From: Hormiphora californensis | Lineage: Eukaryota; Ctenophora; Tentaculata; Cydippida; Pleurobrachiidae | Length of the DNA: 64,000 nucleotides | NCBI GenBank assembly: GCA_020137815.1 | Contig: CM035350.1 | Coordinates: forward strand, 9,894,947 to 9,958,946 | Direction: 5' to 3' | Part shown: piece by piece, positions 25,564-57,902 of the stretch | How positions within the stretch are numbered: the first letter of the stretch is position 1 | Layout: each line of letters begins with the position of its first letter | Notes under the pieces: generated by a model | Databases searched by the model: none | What the model was told of the DNA's origin: nothing | Seen by the model: the letters and a program-made list of their open reading frames with translations, nothing else | Position numbers and translations under genes: made by a program

Positions 25564-26896
25564 AAACCCTTCCTCCTCCCCCTCAGTAAGTTAAAACCAT
25601 TCTCTTCTTCCCACACCCCCACACAATACATACAGCTACTGTTGCACCTCATCTACATATTGACTGAAACTTTTCCATGTGTTTCTTGCACCTGACAGCA
25701 TGTCTTGTTTCTGTGTATATCTTGTACATGTGTATGTTTGTGGTACTGATTTATCATATCCCATTCATGATTATCTGTGATTCATCACTATGATCCCATC
25801 CGGGTGGTTTAGCACCTAACACTCCCCTCTTTTCAGCAAATGGAGGATATGTGAAAACTTCCAAAACAACAAACACAAAAGAGATTGGAACAGAAGAGAA
25901 GTGAGAAAGACTGATCTAATTTGTCAGATAGGGCCGTCAGTTTGATAGTCCCTAAGATGTTGCACCCCCAGTAATTTAGTTCTATTGCTTGTTTTCAGCT
26001 TTTTGGTATGTCCAATTGTCTTTGTCTTGATTGCACACATCACCTAAATATTTTAGATCCTGCTAGAGCGAGTCTTCTCCCGGGGTTACATGTGTTTTGT
26101 GTTGAGTTGTTTTTAGGGGTTGGTAACGCAATTACCCCTACATTGCACTATCGCAATGCCCTATCTACAGAGGGGTAATTTCGTCACCAATTTTAGGGGC
26201 AAAGACTGTTAGTTAGTGAACTATTCTATACATTATTCCACATCGTATAACCCCACTGTAACTCAGGGTGTATTACTAATATTCAAAATTGAAGTTTGAT
26301 TTCCACCTACCATGGAACAATTGAAAGCGAGTTCTATAAAAATGTATTTTCGTCGAGATAGAGATTTTATTATAACCAGTAAAACTTTATTAACAACAGT
26401 TTTTTCTACAACATACATTTTCGAGACTTAAGATAAAGAGCCTTCCTTAACTAAAATGTCGCTGTGTGAGATTAATGAATATGGTCCACTGTGAAAGATA
26501 ACCAGTATTTTCCTGTTTTTTAAGTTCGTTATTGTAGCCCGTTGAACTAATTAGTTCCCTAAAATTAAACAGTTGTCCTTTAATTGCTGTCTCCAATTAC
26601 ACGTTTAATAGCTACCGATGGTTCAACGGGAGTTGGATCTGTGACGTCACTTTTGGTGCGCGCAAATAAAAAGCCGCGCTACAATTACTCAAAATTGAGT
26701 GCGCGCGCGTATTTATCAGTTCGAAATAAAATAAAATCACTCGCGCTCCACAAAAAAAAACTAAATTTTGAGTTTTGACTGATTTTTCTGGAAATTTGTG
26801 AAATTATACTACTTCAGACTTCTGGTCAAAACAAGACATTTTTACATCACTTGCAGGAAGTTTATAGTCATTCCTTGATAGCCCTTTAACAGCTTG
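25564..26896. other. Intergenic region, SLC44 to MRPL58
   Basis: I see no gene. An imperfect inverted repeat spans about 26108-26205 (ggttggtaacgcaattaccc against gggtaatttcgtcaccaa). Sequence becomes CpG-bearing around 26640-26750 (gcgcgcgcg), which may belong to the promoter side of the next gene. Confidence 0.4.
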
Positions 26897-27382
26897 ATGA
26901 GTTTTCTTGGTTCAACACGAGTGATTGGCTTCGCTAGACCTTTGGCTCGACTTCTATCGCTTTCCAAGGGAGATGAAGAGAGGGGTTTTGCCTTTCCATT
27001 CCCCAAACGCAGCTACCAGTTCTCCTATATGCGTAGTAGTGGTTCGGGCGGCCAAAATGTTGATCGAAGAAACACCAAAGCAGCTCTTAAAGTGCAGGTT
27101 ACCGGTGCGAAGTGGATCAGTGACCGGACAATAGCTTCTATCAAGGAGTCTAACTTGTTAGATAAGAATGGATGTTTGACCATAACATGCCAAGGATCCA
27201 GACATCAGAGTGAAAATAATGCGGAATGTTTGGTAAAGTTGGAGAGTCTACTTCACAAGCACTCATATGTCCCACCCGAGCCCACTGCCGAGGAATTAGT
27301 ACAGAGGGAGAAACAAGCAGCGGCAAGAAAGGAACGCCGGAAACAAATTGAACGGACTAAAAAGTATCTTCGAAAAGCGTGA
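26897..27382 (+). CDS. Mitochondrial peptidyl-tRNA hydrolase ICT1/MRPL58 homologue, single exon
   Basis: This encodes a 161-residue class-I release-factor-like protein. The diagnostic RSSGSGGQNVDRRNTKA (GGQ near residue 52) is the catalytic loop that hydrolyses peptidyl-tRNA. The fold continues with KVQVTGAKWI and ends in a lysine/arginine-rich helix (KQAAARKERRKQIERTKKYL) like the C-terminal tail that lets ICT1/ArfB sense stalled ribosomes. The N terminus (MSFLGSTRVIGFARPLARLL) is rich in Arg and hydrophobic residues, as expected for mitochondrial import. The ATG at 26897 is the first in frame. No intron is needed, unlike every other gene here, which allows a retrocopy origin. A possible AATAAA lies near 27823. 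Confidence 0.93.
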   Translation: MSFLGSTRVIGFARPLARLLSLSKGDEERGFAFPFPKRSYQFSYMRSSGSGGQNVDRRNTKAALKVQVTGAKWISDRTIASIKESNLLDKNGCLTITCQGSRHQSENNAECLVKLESLLHKHSYVPPEPTAEELVQREKQAAARKERRKQIERTKKYLRKA

Positions 27383-27514
27383 TTTTGATTGGTAGTATTA
27401 TTGTTATCTTAGTTAATTGTTAATTGTTTTGTAAGTTGACCCACCTGTAGTGTTTCGTTTAGTGCATGTCATACAACCCTGGCTAGTTGTACCAACTCCC
27501 CAGTTCCCGGCCAG

Positions 27515-28182
27515 GATTCCTCAACGCCGTCAAAACAACAGGGAGGGAACCTGGCCAATGGAGTTGAGAATCTTCATGATGAACTAGATGTGAGTTTACA
27601 TAATGTAACATGATTTACTGCTAGTCTAACACTAATTTAAATTGTGATGTTGGTTGTAGTAATTAATGATTTAACCATTTAGGTTTAGTGAAATTCAATA
27701 AGTACGTCCCGTATCATCTGACGTCACAGATGCTTCTATCTAGTATAACAGTGTTTCTATTAGTGTAGTAGAGCATTGTCCGGTGTGAGCTATTTATAAA
27801 TCATCCAGGAAAGATATTGTAACAATAAACTGCACTTCTACTGCACCATTATAGCACCACCAATAGGAAACAGATTTTACAGCTGTCACGGTGGTACACT
27901 ATGACAGCTGCAAAATCTGTTTCCTATTATTCGCTGACGTTTTCTATCTTCCATTTCTCTCTCACACACACCATCTTTATCAGTTCTCTATCGATTCTGC
28001 CTTGGAATGAAGCGTCACTGAATATTTTACTGTTCTTCTTCCTGTTTCATATTCAACACCTCACGAATATTTCTCACTTACTCTCAAATTACCAACGTCT
28101 TACCTTTCAACTTCGTCTTTTGTAATTCTCCATTCTCCATTCCCTTCCTCAGATTTCAGCGAAGTTGGAGTTCGAAGGATGA
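27515..28182 (+). CDS. Two short coding-like exons, unassigned
   Basis: Exon 27515-27589 (ccag before it, gtgagt after it) encodes DSSTPSKQQGG then NGVENLHDELD. Exon 28153-28182 (acceptor ttcctcag) continues in phase as ISAKLEFEG and a stop. Both have acceptable splice sites but no upstream exon is identified. They could be an alternative 3' end of the SLC44-like gene (phase 0 also ends its exon 14) or part of an unknown gene. No family is recognised. Confidence 0.3.
27862..27928. repeat. Hairpin-forming inverted repeat
   Basis: A 27-base arm (27862-27888, aataggaaacagattttaca) faces its near-perfect complement (27902-27928) across a 13-base loop, with one mismatch. It may be a tiny MITE or a transcribed hairpin. 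Confidence 0.75.
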
Positions 28183-28470
28183 GCTTGTCGCCCGTTCCAA
28201 CTCGCCTGGGATTGGAGGAGGTACATACCTCGGATAACTTGAACTATGCAGTGGAGTTTATGGCAAAAGGTGGGTAAGAAATGGATAGATAAAGAGTGGG
28301 CTAGGGAGAGAGGGAGTGAGAGAGAAGAATAAAGAAATGAAGAGATAGCGGGAAATGCATTATACTTTAACGGGGAACAATTACCGAGTTATAATACACG
28401 GCGTTGTTATATTCCGAGGGACCATTATTTCCTGAAAGTTCCTGGACACTCCTGACGTCACAGAACACGT

Positions 28471-34906
<6,436 letters not shown>

Positions 34907-36008
34907 ATCTCTATGTCTATCTCTCTCCCTCTCTATTTCCCAACCAAGTGCATGACGGAATAAGGAGGGAGGGGTAGCTCTGAGAGAGAGAGAGATAAGA
35001 ATCTGTCAGATGGTTACTATGGCAACTAATGCGTCCCCCTAACTTTATTACAATTCTCATTCGCCTTGTCCCTCTATCATGACTTCTATCACCTTCTTTC
35101 CTCTTCTATTTATTGTTTTATGTTTATTTTCAAGCCCCTAATTCGCATGCATTTCTCTCCCTCCCGTAATTATATTGATACCCTCTAGAATCTTTACTGG
35201 TGTCCTTAGGCATGCACACGTGTATGTTTTCCTATATAAAGTCATCGCCTCGTCGTACAACTTTAAATCGTTCATCGTGTCGTGTGGTCTTATAGACCTG
35301 CACTACATGTCAACAATCTCTCTCTGGCACTCTCTCTCTCTCTCTTTATATTTTCTCTCTGTACTATCACTCTCTTTATATTTGTCTCTTTTTCAGGTTC
35401 TAGCTTTGTCTCTTTCTATTGATACTTCTTCTTTTCACCGCATCTGTTTTATCACAATGGTATAGAGGCTACAACAAAACGAAGAGCTTGAGCACCGTAC
35501 CATTGTTCCCATGGTAACGAAAGAGGGGTCTACAGGATAATGAGGTGATGATAATCACTGCGGTGCTCAAGCTCCCATGATCTGAATGAGGGTCTTTCTG
35601 TTATACACTACCATTGATATGGCTTCATTAAGAGTTCCTGTCAGTGGTTCAAACGGTGTCATGTGACATTCAATGTGACCCGTTTTCAACCAATAGGGGG
35701 TGGAGATGTGAAGTGTGAATGTAATGTGGAATGGGGGGGGGGGTGTGCGGAGGTTTGGGAATTGATGAGATCTCTTGCATTGTCTTGGGTCATCTAAAAC
35801 TTCGAACAAATGTGAGAATAAAAAGTAAATATAAAGAAACAAATTGGAATAAACATAATGATAAAGTCACGTACTTTGCTTTCGTGAATCCGAAATTGAA
35901 TAAATTGCTGATGGAACCCTGCTGGCTGCTAGAGATAGAAGAATCGACTCTCTCACAATCTCACACATTCTCCCCTGATGATGAAAAACAAGTCCAGCAG
36001 GAACATTT

Positions 36009-36502
<494 letters not shown>

Positions 36503-36661
36503 ACAAGAATTATTGCATTATGCGTTCATAATGCGGTGTTTCCCTGCCACAAATGGATTTAAAATTGACGAATAAGCTTCAAAACTGGATTTCCTGATGA
36601 ATTTTGTGCTCAAAGAGCATTTTTTGGCTGATGTGATATTGGTTACTTAGGTAACTGGGTT

Positions 36662-36755
36662 AGTTGCTATGGTAACCAACGCAGTTGCTATGGTAACCAA
36701 AGCAGTTGCTATGGTAACCAAGACAGTTGTTATGGCAACCAAGGCAGTTGCTTAG
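36662..36755. promoter_or_regulatory. 21-bp tandem array of X-box-like motifs
   Basis: A 21-bp unit, agttgctatggtaaccaac and variants, is repeated about four and a half times. Each unit contains GTTGCTATGGTAAC or GTTGTTATGGCAAC, close to the imperfect palindrome GTTRCCATRGYAAC bound by RFX factors. Whether any RFX protein binds here is unknown. The array lies in the loop of the fold-back element. Confidence 0.5.
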
Positions 36756-37094
36756 GAGACCCCAGTTGGTTACCAAATGCTTCAACTTTAACCGCATCTC
36801 AACTCGAGTCACTAGTGTGAAAGTAGTTTCATGCTTGGAAGACGTTCTACCACTTCATGGCATGGCTGTAGGGCGCCCAAAGTGATTTCAGGTGATAGTG
36901 GGAAGTGCTATCAGCGAGTAATTGCACGCCACAATGTGTGTTAATCATTTCCTTTGCTGAATCAACGAAGCGTGAGATGAAAGTTTTATGAAGGAGCAGA
37001 CTTGTTGTTAGGCGTTGTCCGTGACGGACGGACGGACGGACGGACACTTTTAGTTAACTCCACGATCTGCTGATTTCTAAACCCTGAATGATCT

Positions 37095-37153
37095 TTTTAG
37101 CACGTGCGTGCTAAAAACATCATCCGGGTGAATGCCCTTCGGGCATTCACCCG
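37095..37153. repeat. Two tight hairpins in the fold-back loop
   Basis: tttttagcacg/cgtgctaaaaa (37095-37118) and ccgggtgaatgccc/gggcattcacccgg (37124-37153, three-base loop) are perfect short inverted repeats next to each other. Confidence 0.8.
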
Positions 37154-38787
37154 GGCAGGGAAAAAATGTTCCTGCTGGACTTGTTTTTCATCATCAGGGG
37201 AGAATGTGTGAGATTGTGAGAGGGAGAGAGTCAATTCTTCTATCTCTAGCAGGGTTCCATCAGCAATTTATTCAATTTCGGATTCACGAAAGCAAAGTAC
37301 GTGATTTTATTCCAATTTGTTTTTTTTTTACTTTTTATTCTCACATTTGTTCGAAGTTTTAGATGACCCAAGAGATCTCATCAATTCCCAAACCTCCGCA
37401 CACCCCCCCCCCCATTCCACATTACATTCATACTTCACATCTCCACCCCCTATTGGTTGAAAACGGGTCACATTGAATGTCACATGACACCGTTTGAACC
37501 ACTGACAGGAACTCTTAATGAAGCCATATCAATGGTAGTGTATAACAGAAAGACCCTCATTCAGATCATGGGAGCTTGAGCACCGCGGTGATTATCATCA
37601 CCTCATTATCCTGTAGACCCCTCTTTCGTTACCATGGGAACAATGGTACGGTGCTCAAGCTCTTCATTTTGTTGTAGCCTCTATTATAACTTTATATTCT
37701 CAGTTCTGACATGGTTATATAGACCTATCAGATTTCTCAATTCTCGTGACCCAACCTTTGACCCTTTCTTCCCACCCACCTACATATTTCTTTCTCTAGG
37801 TTCACCTCCTTGTTGTTTCTCTCCCCGGGGGCTCTGTGCTACCACTACTATTTCCTAACACTGCTCCCACTCTGCTTTGAGTTGTTCGTAGCACGGTCAC
37901 ATAGTGTCAGGTGACTCAACCCCCTGTGTCACTTTACAACGAAGATTTATTTTAGTTCTTGTAATTTGTGCTGCGGGCCTTGCCTTCTTCTCTCTGGTAC
38001 GTGTGCTGGTATGTGCGTCACAATGTACTACAAAACTAGTCTGAGTCTCTCTCTTGCTCTCCTTCCATATCTTTCTCTCCTTCTCATAATAATGTCTTGA
38101 CATTTGGGGGAGTATAATGCAGTTGTAGGGTACTAATATATCGTGGTTGTGGTTTTATTGACATTTTATTATTGATCTAAGTTCACCCCCACCTTTCATT
38201 GGACAATATAGAGTTCCCGTCTGACCAAGACCCCCCTTTGTTCCTTCCCAGTTATTATAAGGCGTCTGGTAAAGGGAACCACCTCCCAACTAAGGGTCTA
38301 ACCTCCCGAGTTATATTATTAATATTTTAAACCCTCATGGAATACTAGCCACTCTTCTAGAACTTATAATCTGGTATAATGCAATGTTATGTCTCCCATG
38401 ATGCTGGGTAATGTTTTGTCTGGGTCGTGTGATTTGGTAACCAATCATGTGATATATCGTACTGTGAGAATGTTCAACATTAACCCGTTTCTAGTTTCAC
38501 AAACCCTCTGTATTTCTCTTTATTTCCACTAGTTTCCCTCTTCTTTAAAACTTACCATTGCTTCTTATAGTCCCTGGAAAATGACTAAGGCGGTTCGTTA
38601 TGTGCGTTACCGGTAGTTTCAGGAGCATAGCAAGCAGAAAACGCGAGTTACAAGTGATTCTATCTTCTTACCTCAGACTCTGTGATAGTGATTCCATGCT
38701 GTGTGCGGCTGTTGTTAGGTTTGACCATGCTTGAAGAAGTGAAACACAGGCTGTGTTACATAACTCGTGTGTTAGGTTTGAACCCTA

Positions 38788-38885
38788 GCCTGTACTTCTC
38801 TTGTCACATTGTATCTCGTGTCTATCTAGTTTCATAGCCTGTACTTCGAAATCTCTTGTCACATTGTATCTCTATAGTTTCATGG
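38788..38885. repeat. Tandem duplication spanning a TRAK splice acceptor
   Basis: A unit of about 48 bp (gcctgtacttc ... cttgtcacattgtatctc ... tag|tttcat) occurs twice in a row. Each copy ends in an acceptor-like TAG followed by tttcat. The downstream copy abuts the coding exon at 38878. The upstream acceptor (exon from 38830) is 48 bases away and the extra sequence is open in the same frame. Confidence 0.75.
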
Positions 38886-41800
38886 TATCTGGAGCGCTGG
38901 AACAGCTTCAGGAGCAACTCGTCACGTTACGTGACAGGACCTGTGACGCCGACCTACGGCTGTTACTGCTACAAGTGAGGGAAACACACGGGGTGAACAG
39001 GGGCCAGGGGGTGGGGGAGTGTGGTGGTAATAATAGTTAGGCTGTTGCTATGGGAACTATTGAAATATTATTAAATATTCAATTACCTTCCCCCAACAGA
39101 AAGAGAAAGAGTTGGAAATAGCAGCACGTATTGGCCAGAGTCTTCTAAAGAAGGTGGGCACCCTTGAGGGGGATCTTCACTCGGCCCAATCTAGCTGCGA
39201 GGCAATGGAACACCGACTCAACCAACTTAACTATGAGGTCTCCTGCAAGGTAAAGTACAGTTTGTTGTAATTAGAATGCATTTAATAGTTAGCACGGGCC
39301 ACGGTTTGACGGCACCCAATCCCGATAGATCTCAATCGATGGAGTGAGAGCGATCTGCGATTACAAAGAGAAATAAGATGAATTGTCAATAATCAAAGGG
39401 TGTGATTCGTTTCTAACTTGGTTCCCCATCCAGGATGAGCAGTTAAAGTTCGTGAACGGTGAGATGGAGGATAGGAGAGAGGATGAGACTGTGGAGATGA
39501 AGAATGCCCTTTTGATCATGAATAAGGAATGTCAGGATCTCAAAATGGAGAATTCACATCTAAAAGAGCAGGTAAGGGCCTAGTGACGGGGGGAGTTTGT
39601 TTATTTGTTTGTACTTGTAGGTATCCCACAAAACACACGGAACCTACCGCCACCTACCCTGCATTTCTTTGAATTATTATTGCCGACTGTCTTGATTGGA
39701 TAGTATCCAATTAACTGAGTGTTATAAGTAGTTGGTGATATAATCTCACCAACACAAACAAGGTGACACATTTGACACGTCTCCAGAATGTGTGTGTGTC
39801 TTCCCATGGTGGCGTGTTTTCACAGCAGTATATCTTGCATACTAAGTAGTGGGGTTCTCAGAATATGTGTGGCCAACAACATTTTTGCCTCTGTCAGTTT
39901 CTTTCCTACCCCTCTCTCGCTCTCCCTCTAAATTCGTGTTCTTCCTTTGTTTTGTTAGCCCCCTGTCCTTTATTTTGTGTATGTGATTCTGCTTCTCCTC
40001 TTGTTTTTCTAGCTGGTTCCGCTGACCGCTTGTAACTCGCAAACTAGCTTCAATCACCATCCTAACTTTATCAAATCAAACTTGACTCTCTTCCTCTGTC
40101 TCTGGGGTGTATGTTGGGCTCCCTTATGGTCGCTGAGATGTATCGAGCCCGTTTGACCCTTGTGTATCTGGAGGTGTCGAGCAGTGAGGGGGAGGAGGTT
40201 GGGGAAAACAGTCATCATCAGGTTATAGCCCCGCAATATAATATCCCTTTTCTTACTGTTTTTTTGTTGATTTTCACACACGCGTCCCTTCCCCTCAGCA
40301 AAACGGGATCAAATCTGAAACAATGCGCCTTGAAGCACGTGAAACAGCGCTGATTCAACACTGTCTAAAACAACTTAGTAAGTACAATATCTATACAAAC
40401 CCTCTATACTCGAGTTGGCTTTGAGCTCTCTTTTCTTCTAGTACCATCCCCCACCCATTACCACCTTCACTTCCCGATAGTGTGCTCTTACATTGTGTTG
40501 TTGACCTCCGCTACAGGGTACAAATACTTGTATCACTCACCCTTACTTCTCTAGCTAGCTCCCTGTTTTATTCCCGTCACCATGACAACCCCCTTCCTCG
40601 CCAGGTGATACAATGTCCCAGATAGGCAAGTTGGAAGGTAGCAGCAGAACAGAAATCTGAGGAGATTGTCCTGTTAAAACGAGATCTCAGTGACGTCACT
40701 TCATCTCTAACAGAACTAACTAAACGTCACGTGCAACTGATCGATGACAACAATGAGCTCAGAATGCAGGTTCAGACAATGCGAGAGGAGCAGAAGGTCG
40801 CCTCAACTCACCTCGTGAACCTACAAAAGAAATACGAAGAATGTCTGGCGATGTTAGAGGATAATCGGAAATCAGTGGTTCCCAGCCCTGCCCCGGGTAC
40901 CCCCAACTTTGTACACGAGACTCCCTGCCAGCCTACACCAAGCATTATGAACGAGCTGGAGGATGCCATTATTAGCGACCTACAACAGCAGAGGCGGAGG
41001 GGAAGGTTCAGCAGGACCCGGGCTAGGATCGCCCACCACAAGGAACAAAGGGCTGCACTGGACACCACGACTGAGGAAAGTGACAATAAAGATAGCGGGG
41101 TCAAGAGTGAGGATAGTGAGGACGATTTAACTGATCGCGATGGGGGCAATCTACCCTTTACACCACATGGTACAAGGGACGGGAAGAGGAAGTTACGGAG
41201 ACCTACCTCCTCCGCTACAGCCAGTAGGGATGCCCTCCACGAGTTGATGGCAGATAATGACGTCACACCGTCTCACCACGGCTCCCTACACTCTGTTAAC
41301 AGTGATACGAACATTACCAGTATTAGTGAGAGTTGGCAGAGTGAACCGGCTGGGTCTGGGATCAGTGGGGGTGGAAGGTTGTATGGGACTAACAAGTTGA
41401 AGATGGTGAAACCGCTTGAGGGCAGCATGACACTACTTCAGGTACAGTACCATATCTTGATCACATCTCATAGTTACTGAGAGCATGATATTATTGTTTT
41501 TCAACCTAGATCTAGTTATAGAAAACTGAGCGACTACTCCCTCATACTAGGGCCCTCATGGGACCCTTATAATGTAGCTCTTCATTATAATGTGTAATGT
41601 GTAACACTAATCCCCTGTTTAGTGGAAGTTGCTAGCAATGAAGCAGAGTGGTAGTTCCCTGTTGACTACGGAGGAGAGGCCTGGAGTGGTACAGAGAAAC
41701 ACCGTGTCCAGTGCAGCTCCTGAAACTGAGGGAATTGGAGGTAATTAAACAGATCACGTTACTTTTACCTGCTTTGAAGGTAATTAAACAGATCACGTTA

Positions 41801-42516
41801 CTTTTACCTGCTTTGGAGGTAATTAAACATCACAGTGTTACTTCGGGCACACGGTTTTCCGGGAGCGTCCGAAGTAACATGCTCTGCATAAACTGATTGA
41901 TTGGTGGCCTTGCCACGGCGGTATTCATATATCGGGAAGTTTTTCTTAATGAAAGCTTACTGCCCTTCTTTCATAAAAATCATTGAACTGTTCCCATCAT
42001 ATCCTAACCGTATTCCGCTAGTTAGATATCGTTATTTTTCAGGTCTTGGTGACTTGATACCCCCGGGAAATAACGGGATCATTTCAAAGGGTGCCCTCTC
42101 TCGAAACAGCGTCGTCTCCCGTAACTCAATGATGCAGACTCCTCTCAGTACCCCTGCAAAACCCTCCTATAACACTCCTGCAGCCACTACCCACATGGGG
42201 GGACAAGGAACAAGCGATTCTGTGAATGACCTTTTTGCGTATCTCAGCACGAAATACGATGTACCAAAAACTGAAACAACAGAAGCCGATACCACACCAA
42301 AGGTTTGTGAAGATTGTTCGCCAGCAAACCTTGTTTATTTGGTCGCTAATATCTTTCCCAATTCCTGCATATTGATATCTAATATCTCTCTCCCCGCAGG
42401 CGTCAGATCACCACACGCCAGTAAACCGAAAAGACTCTCTCTCTGATCCTCCCTTTGTTGTAAAGAAGAGCCCCACGCCAACAGCGGGACTCGGCCGACT
42501 ATTCGGGTGGTCGTAG
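38878..42516 (+). CDS. TRAK/Milton-type kinesin adaptor (HAP1 domain), body and C terminus
   Basis: TRAK/Milton proteins link mitochondria, through Miro, to kinesin-1 and dynein. Exons: 38878-38974, 39100-39249, 39434-39571, 40299-40377, 40605-41441, 41623-41740, 42043-42302, 42400-42516. The signature KEKELEIAARIGQSLLKK begins a long coiled coil that follows the vertebrate HAP1 domain (QHCLKQLSDTMSQIGKLE, then ELTKRHVQLIDDNNELR and KKYEECLAMLED). The second family block, LKMVKPLEGSMTLLQWKLL followed by RPGVVQRN, matches the TRAK C-terminal homology. The last residues are GLGRLFGWS. One base too many occurs in GGAAGGTAGC near 40637. Removing it restores both the coiled coil and the phase of the next exon. 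About 600 residues are seen; the N terminus is upstream and uncertain. Confidence 0.88.
41739..41830. repeat. 39-bp tandem repeat carrying a TRAK splice donor
   Basis: The donor at the end of the TRAK exon (ggag|gtaatt at 41741) is the first of three tandem copies of a 39-bp unit (gtaattaaacagatcacgtt...). Each copy has a donor-like (g/a)ag|gtaatt, at about 41741, 41780 and 41819. Use of a later donor would read into a TAA. Confidence 0.75.
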
Positions 42517-43251
42517 CCTCAACAAGAATTGATAAATTATTAAAACTCCCCGCTCTCTAGCTCTCCGCATTGGTGCGGATAAAATTGGGGACTGTGTATG
42601 CTTTTTTGATGTATTCTTTTTTTCTAATCCCCCTCTTGATAAATGCAGACTGTCTTCACGATTTTACTACCACAAGAAATTGCTATTGTATCAGATTTCT
42701 GATAATTTTTCTCCAATAAGAAATATATTTGTAGAGTTGTTGTCTATGGTTTTGGTTGTTCAAACCCGGAGAGCAAGGCAAGGTTAGGGTATATGGAAGC
42801 GGGTAGCCGTTATTCATATCAGATTCCACGATTGGGCACGTCACACTTCCAACTCCCTACGGAAGGGGCCTCGGAGCCTCTCAGGGGAATTCCATAGCTG
42901 ATGCCTCATGACGTCATCAAATGTAGCGCGCAAAACATTTCTGCGCCGCGCGACCGAAAATCCGCGCCGCTCGCGAACGAAATTGAAATTCGCGAAATTG
43001 AAAATTTGTATTTTTGCTGTCCAGAAAAAAGCACGATTTTTTTTGGCATGCGCTGCAGACCCCAAGTGCGCGCGTTTTCCACGGCTTTAGGGCCTATAGC
43101 ATAGGCCAAGATTTTTTTTTCTTCCGTGTTCTTTTTTAATTCTCACAGACTCCTGATCATTTATCGTTTAGAATTGACCTGTTTTCACGCTTTCAACTTT
43201 TCAGAATTACCATAAGAACTCCAAATTTAGATTTCCCAATGTTCACTCAAA
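42517..43251. other. TRAK-SREBP intergenic region
   Basis: About 735 bases separate the TRAK stop from the SREBP start. The second half (42900-43110) is CpG-rich with repeated cgaaattg motifs in both orientations, giving overlapping open frames on both strands that I do not consider genes. This is probably the SREBP promoter. I could not find a confident SRE or E-box. Confidence 0.45.
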
Positions 43252-57568
<14,317 letters not shown>

Positions 57569-57902
57569 ACTCGCATTTCACAACAAAGAGATATAAGATA
57601 TGTTATTCTCTCATACTACTCATTTTAAATGGTCGGTGTAACTTTATCTCAATGACTCAAGAAGAAGTGAGAGATACTTAGGGAGATTGAGAGGAAGTAG
57701 AAAAGATAAATATCCGGGTACGGAAAGATCATTTGCCTAGCTCGACCACCGTTTTTTAAAACGGGTTTGTACAAAACCAACAGATGATAAACCAAAACGA
57801 TCGATATTTCAAGTTTCAACAAGTAAAATAAAACAAATACAGACACATGCGGAGATTTTACAAATAAACACACAGCACAGTATATTATTATAGGAATATT
57901 TT

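Noticed and set aside
42841-43109. Overlapping frames on both strands before SREBP
   Set aside because: CpG-rich, partly palindromic DNA opens several frames at once. No splice or family support exists.
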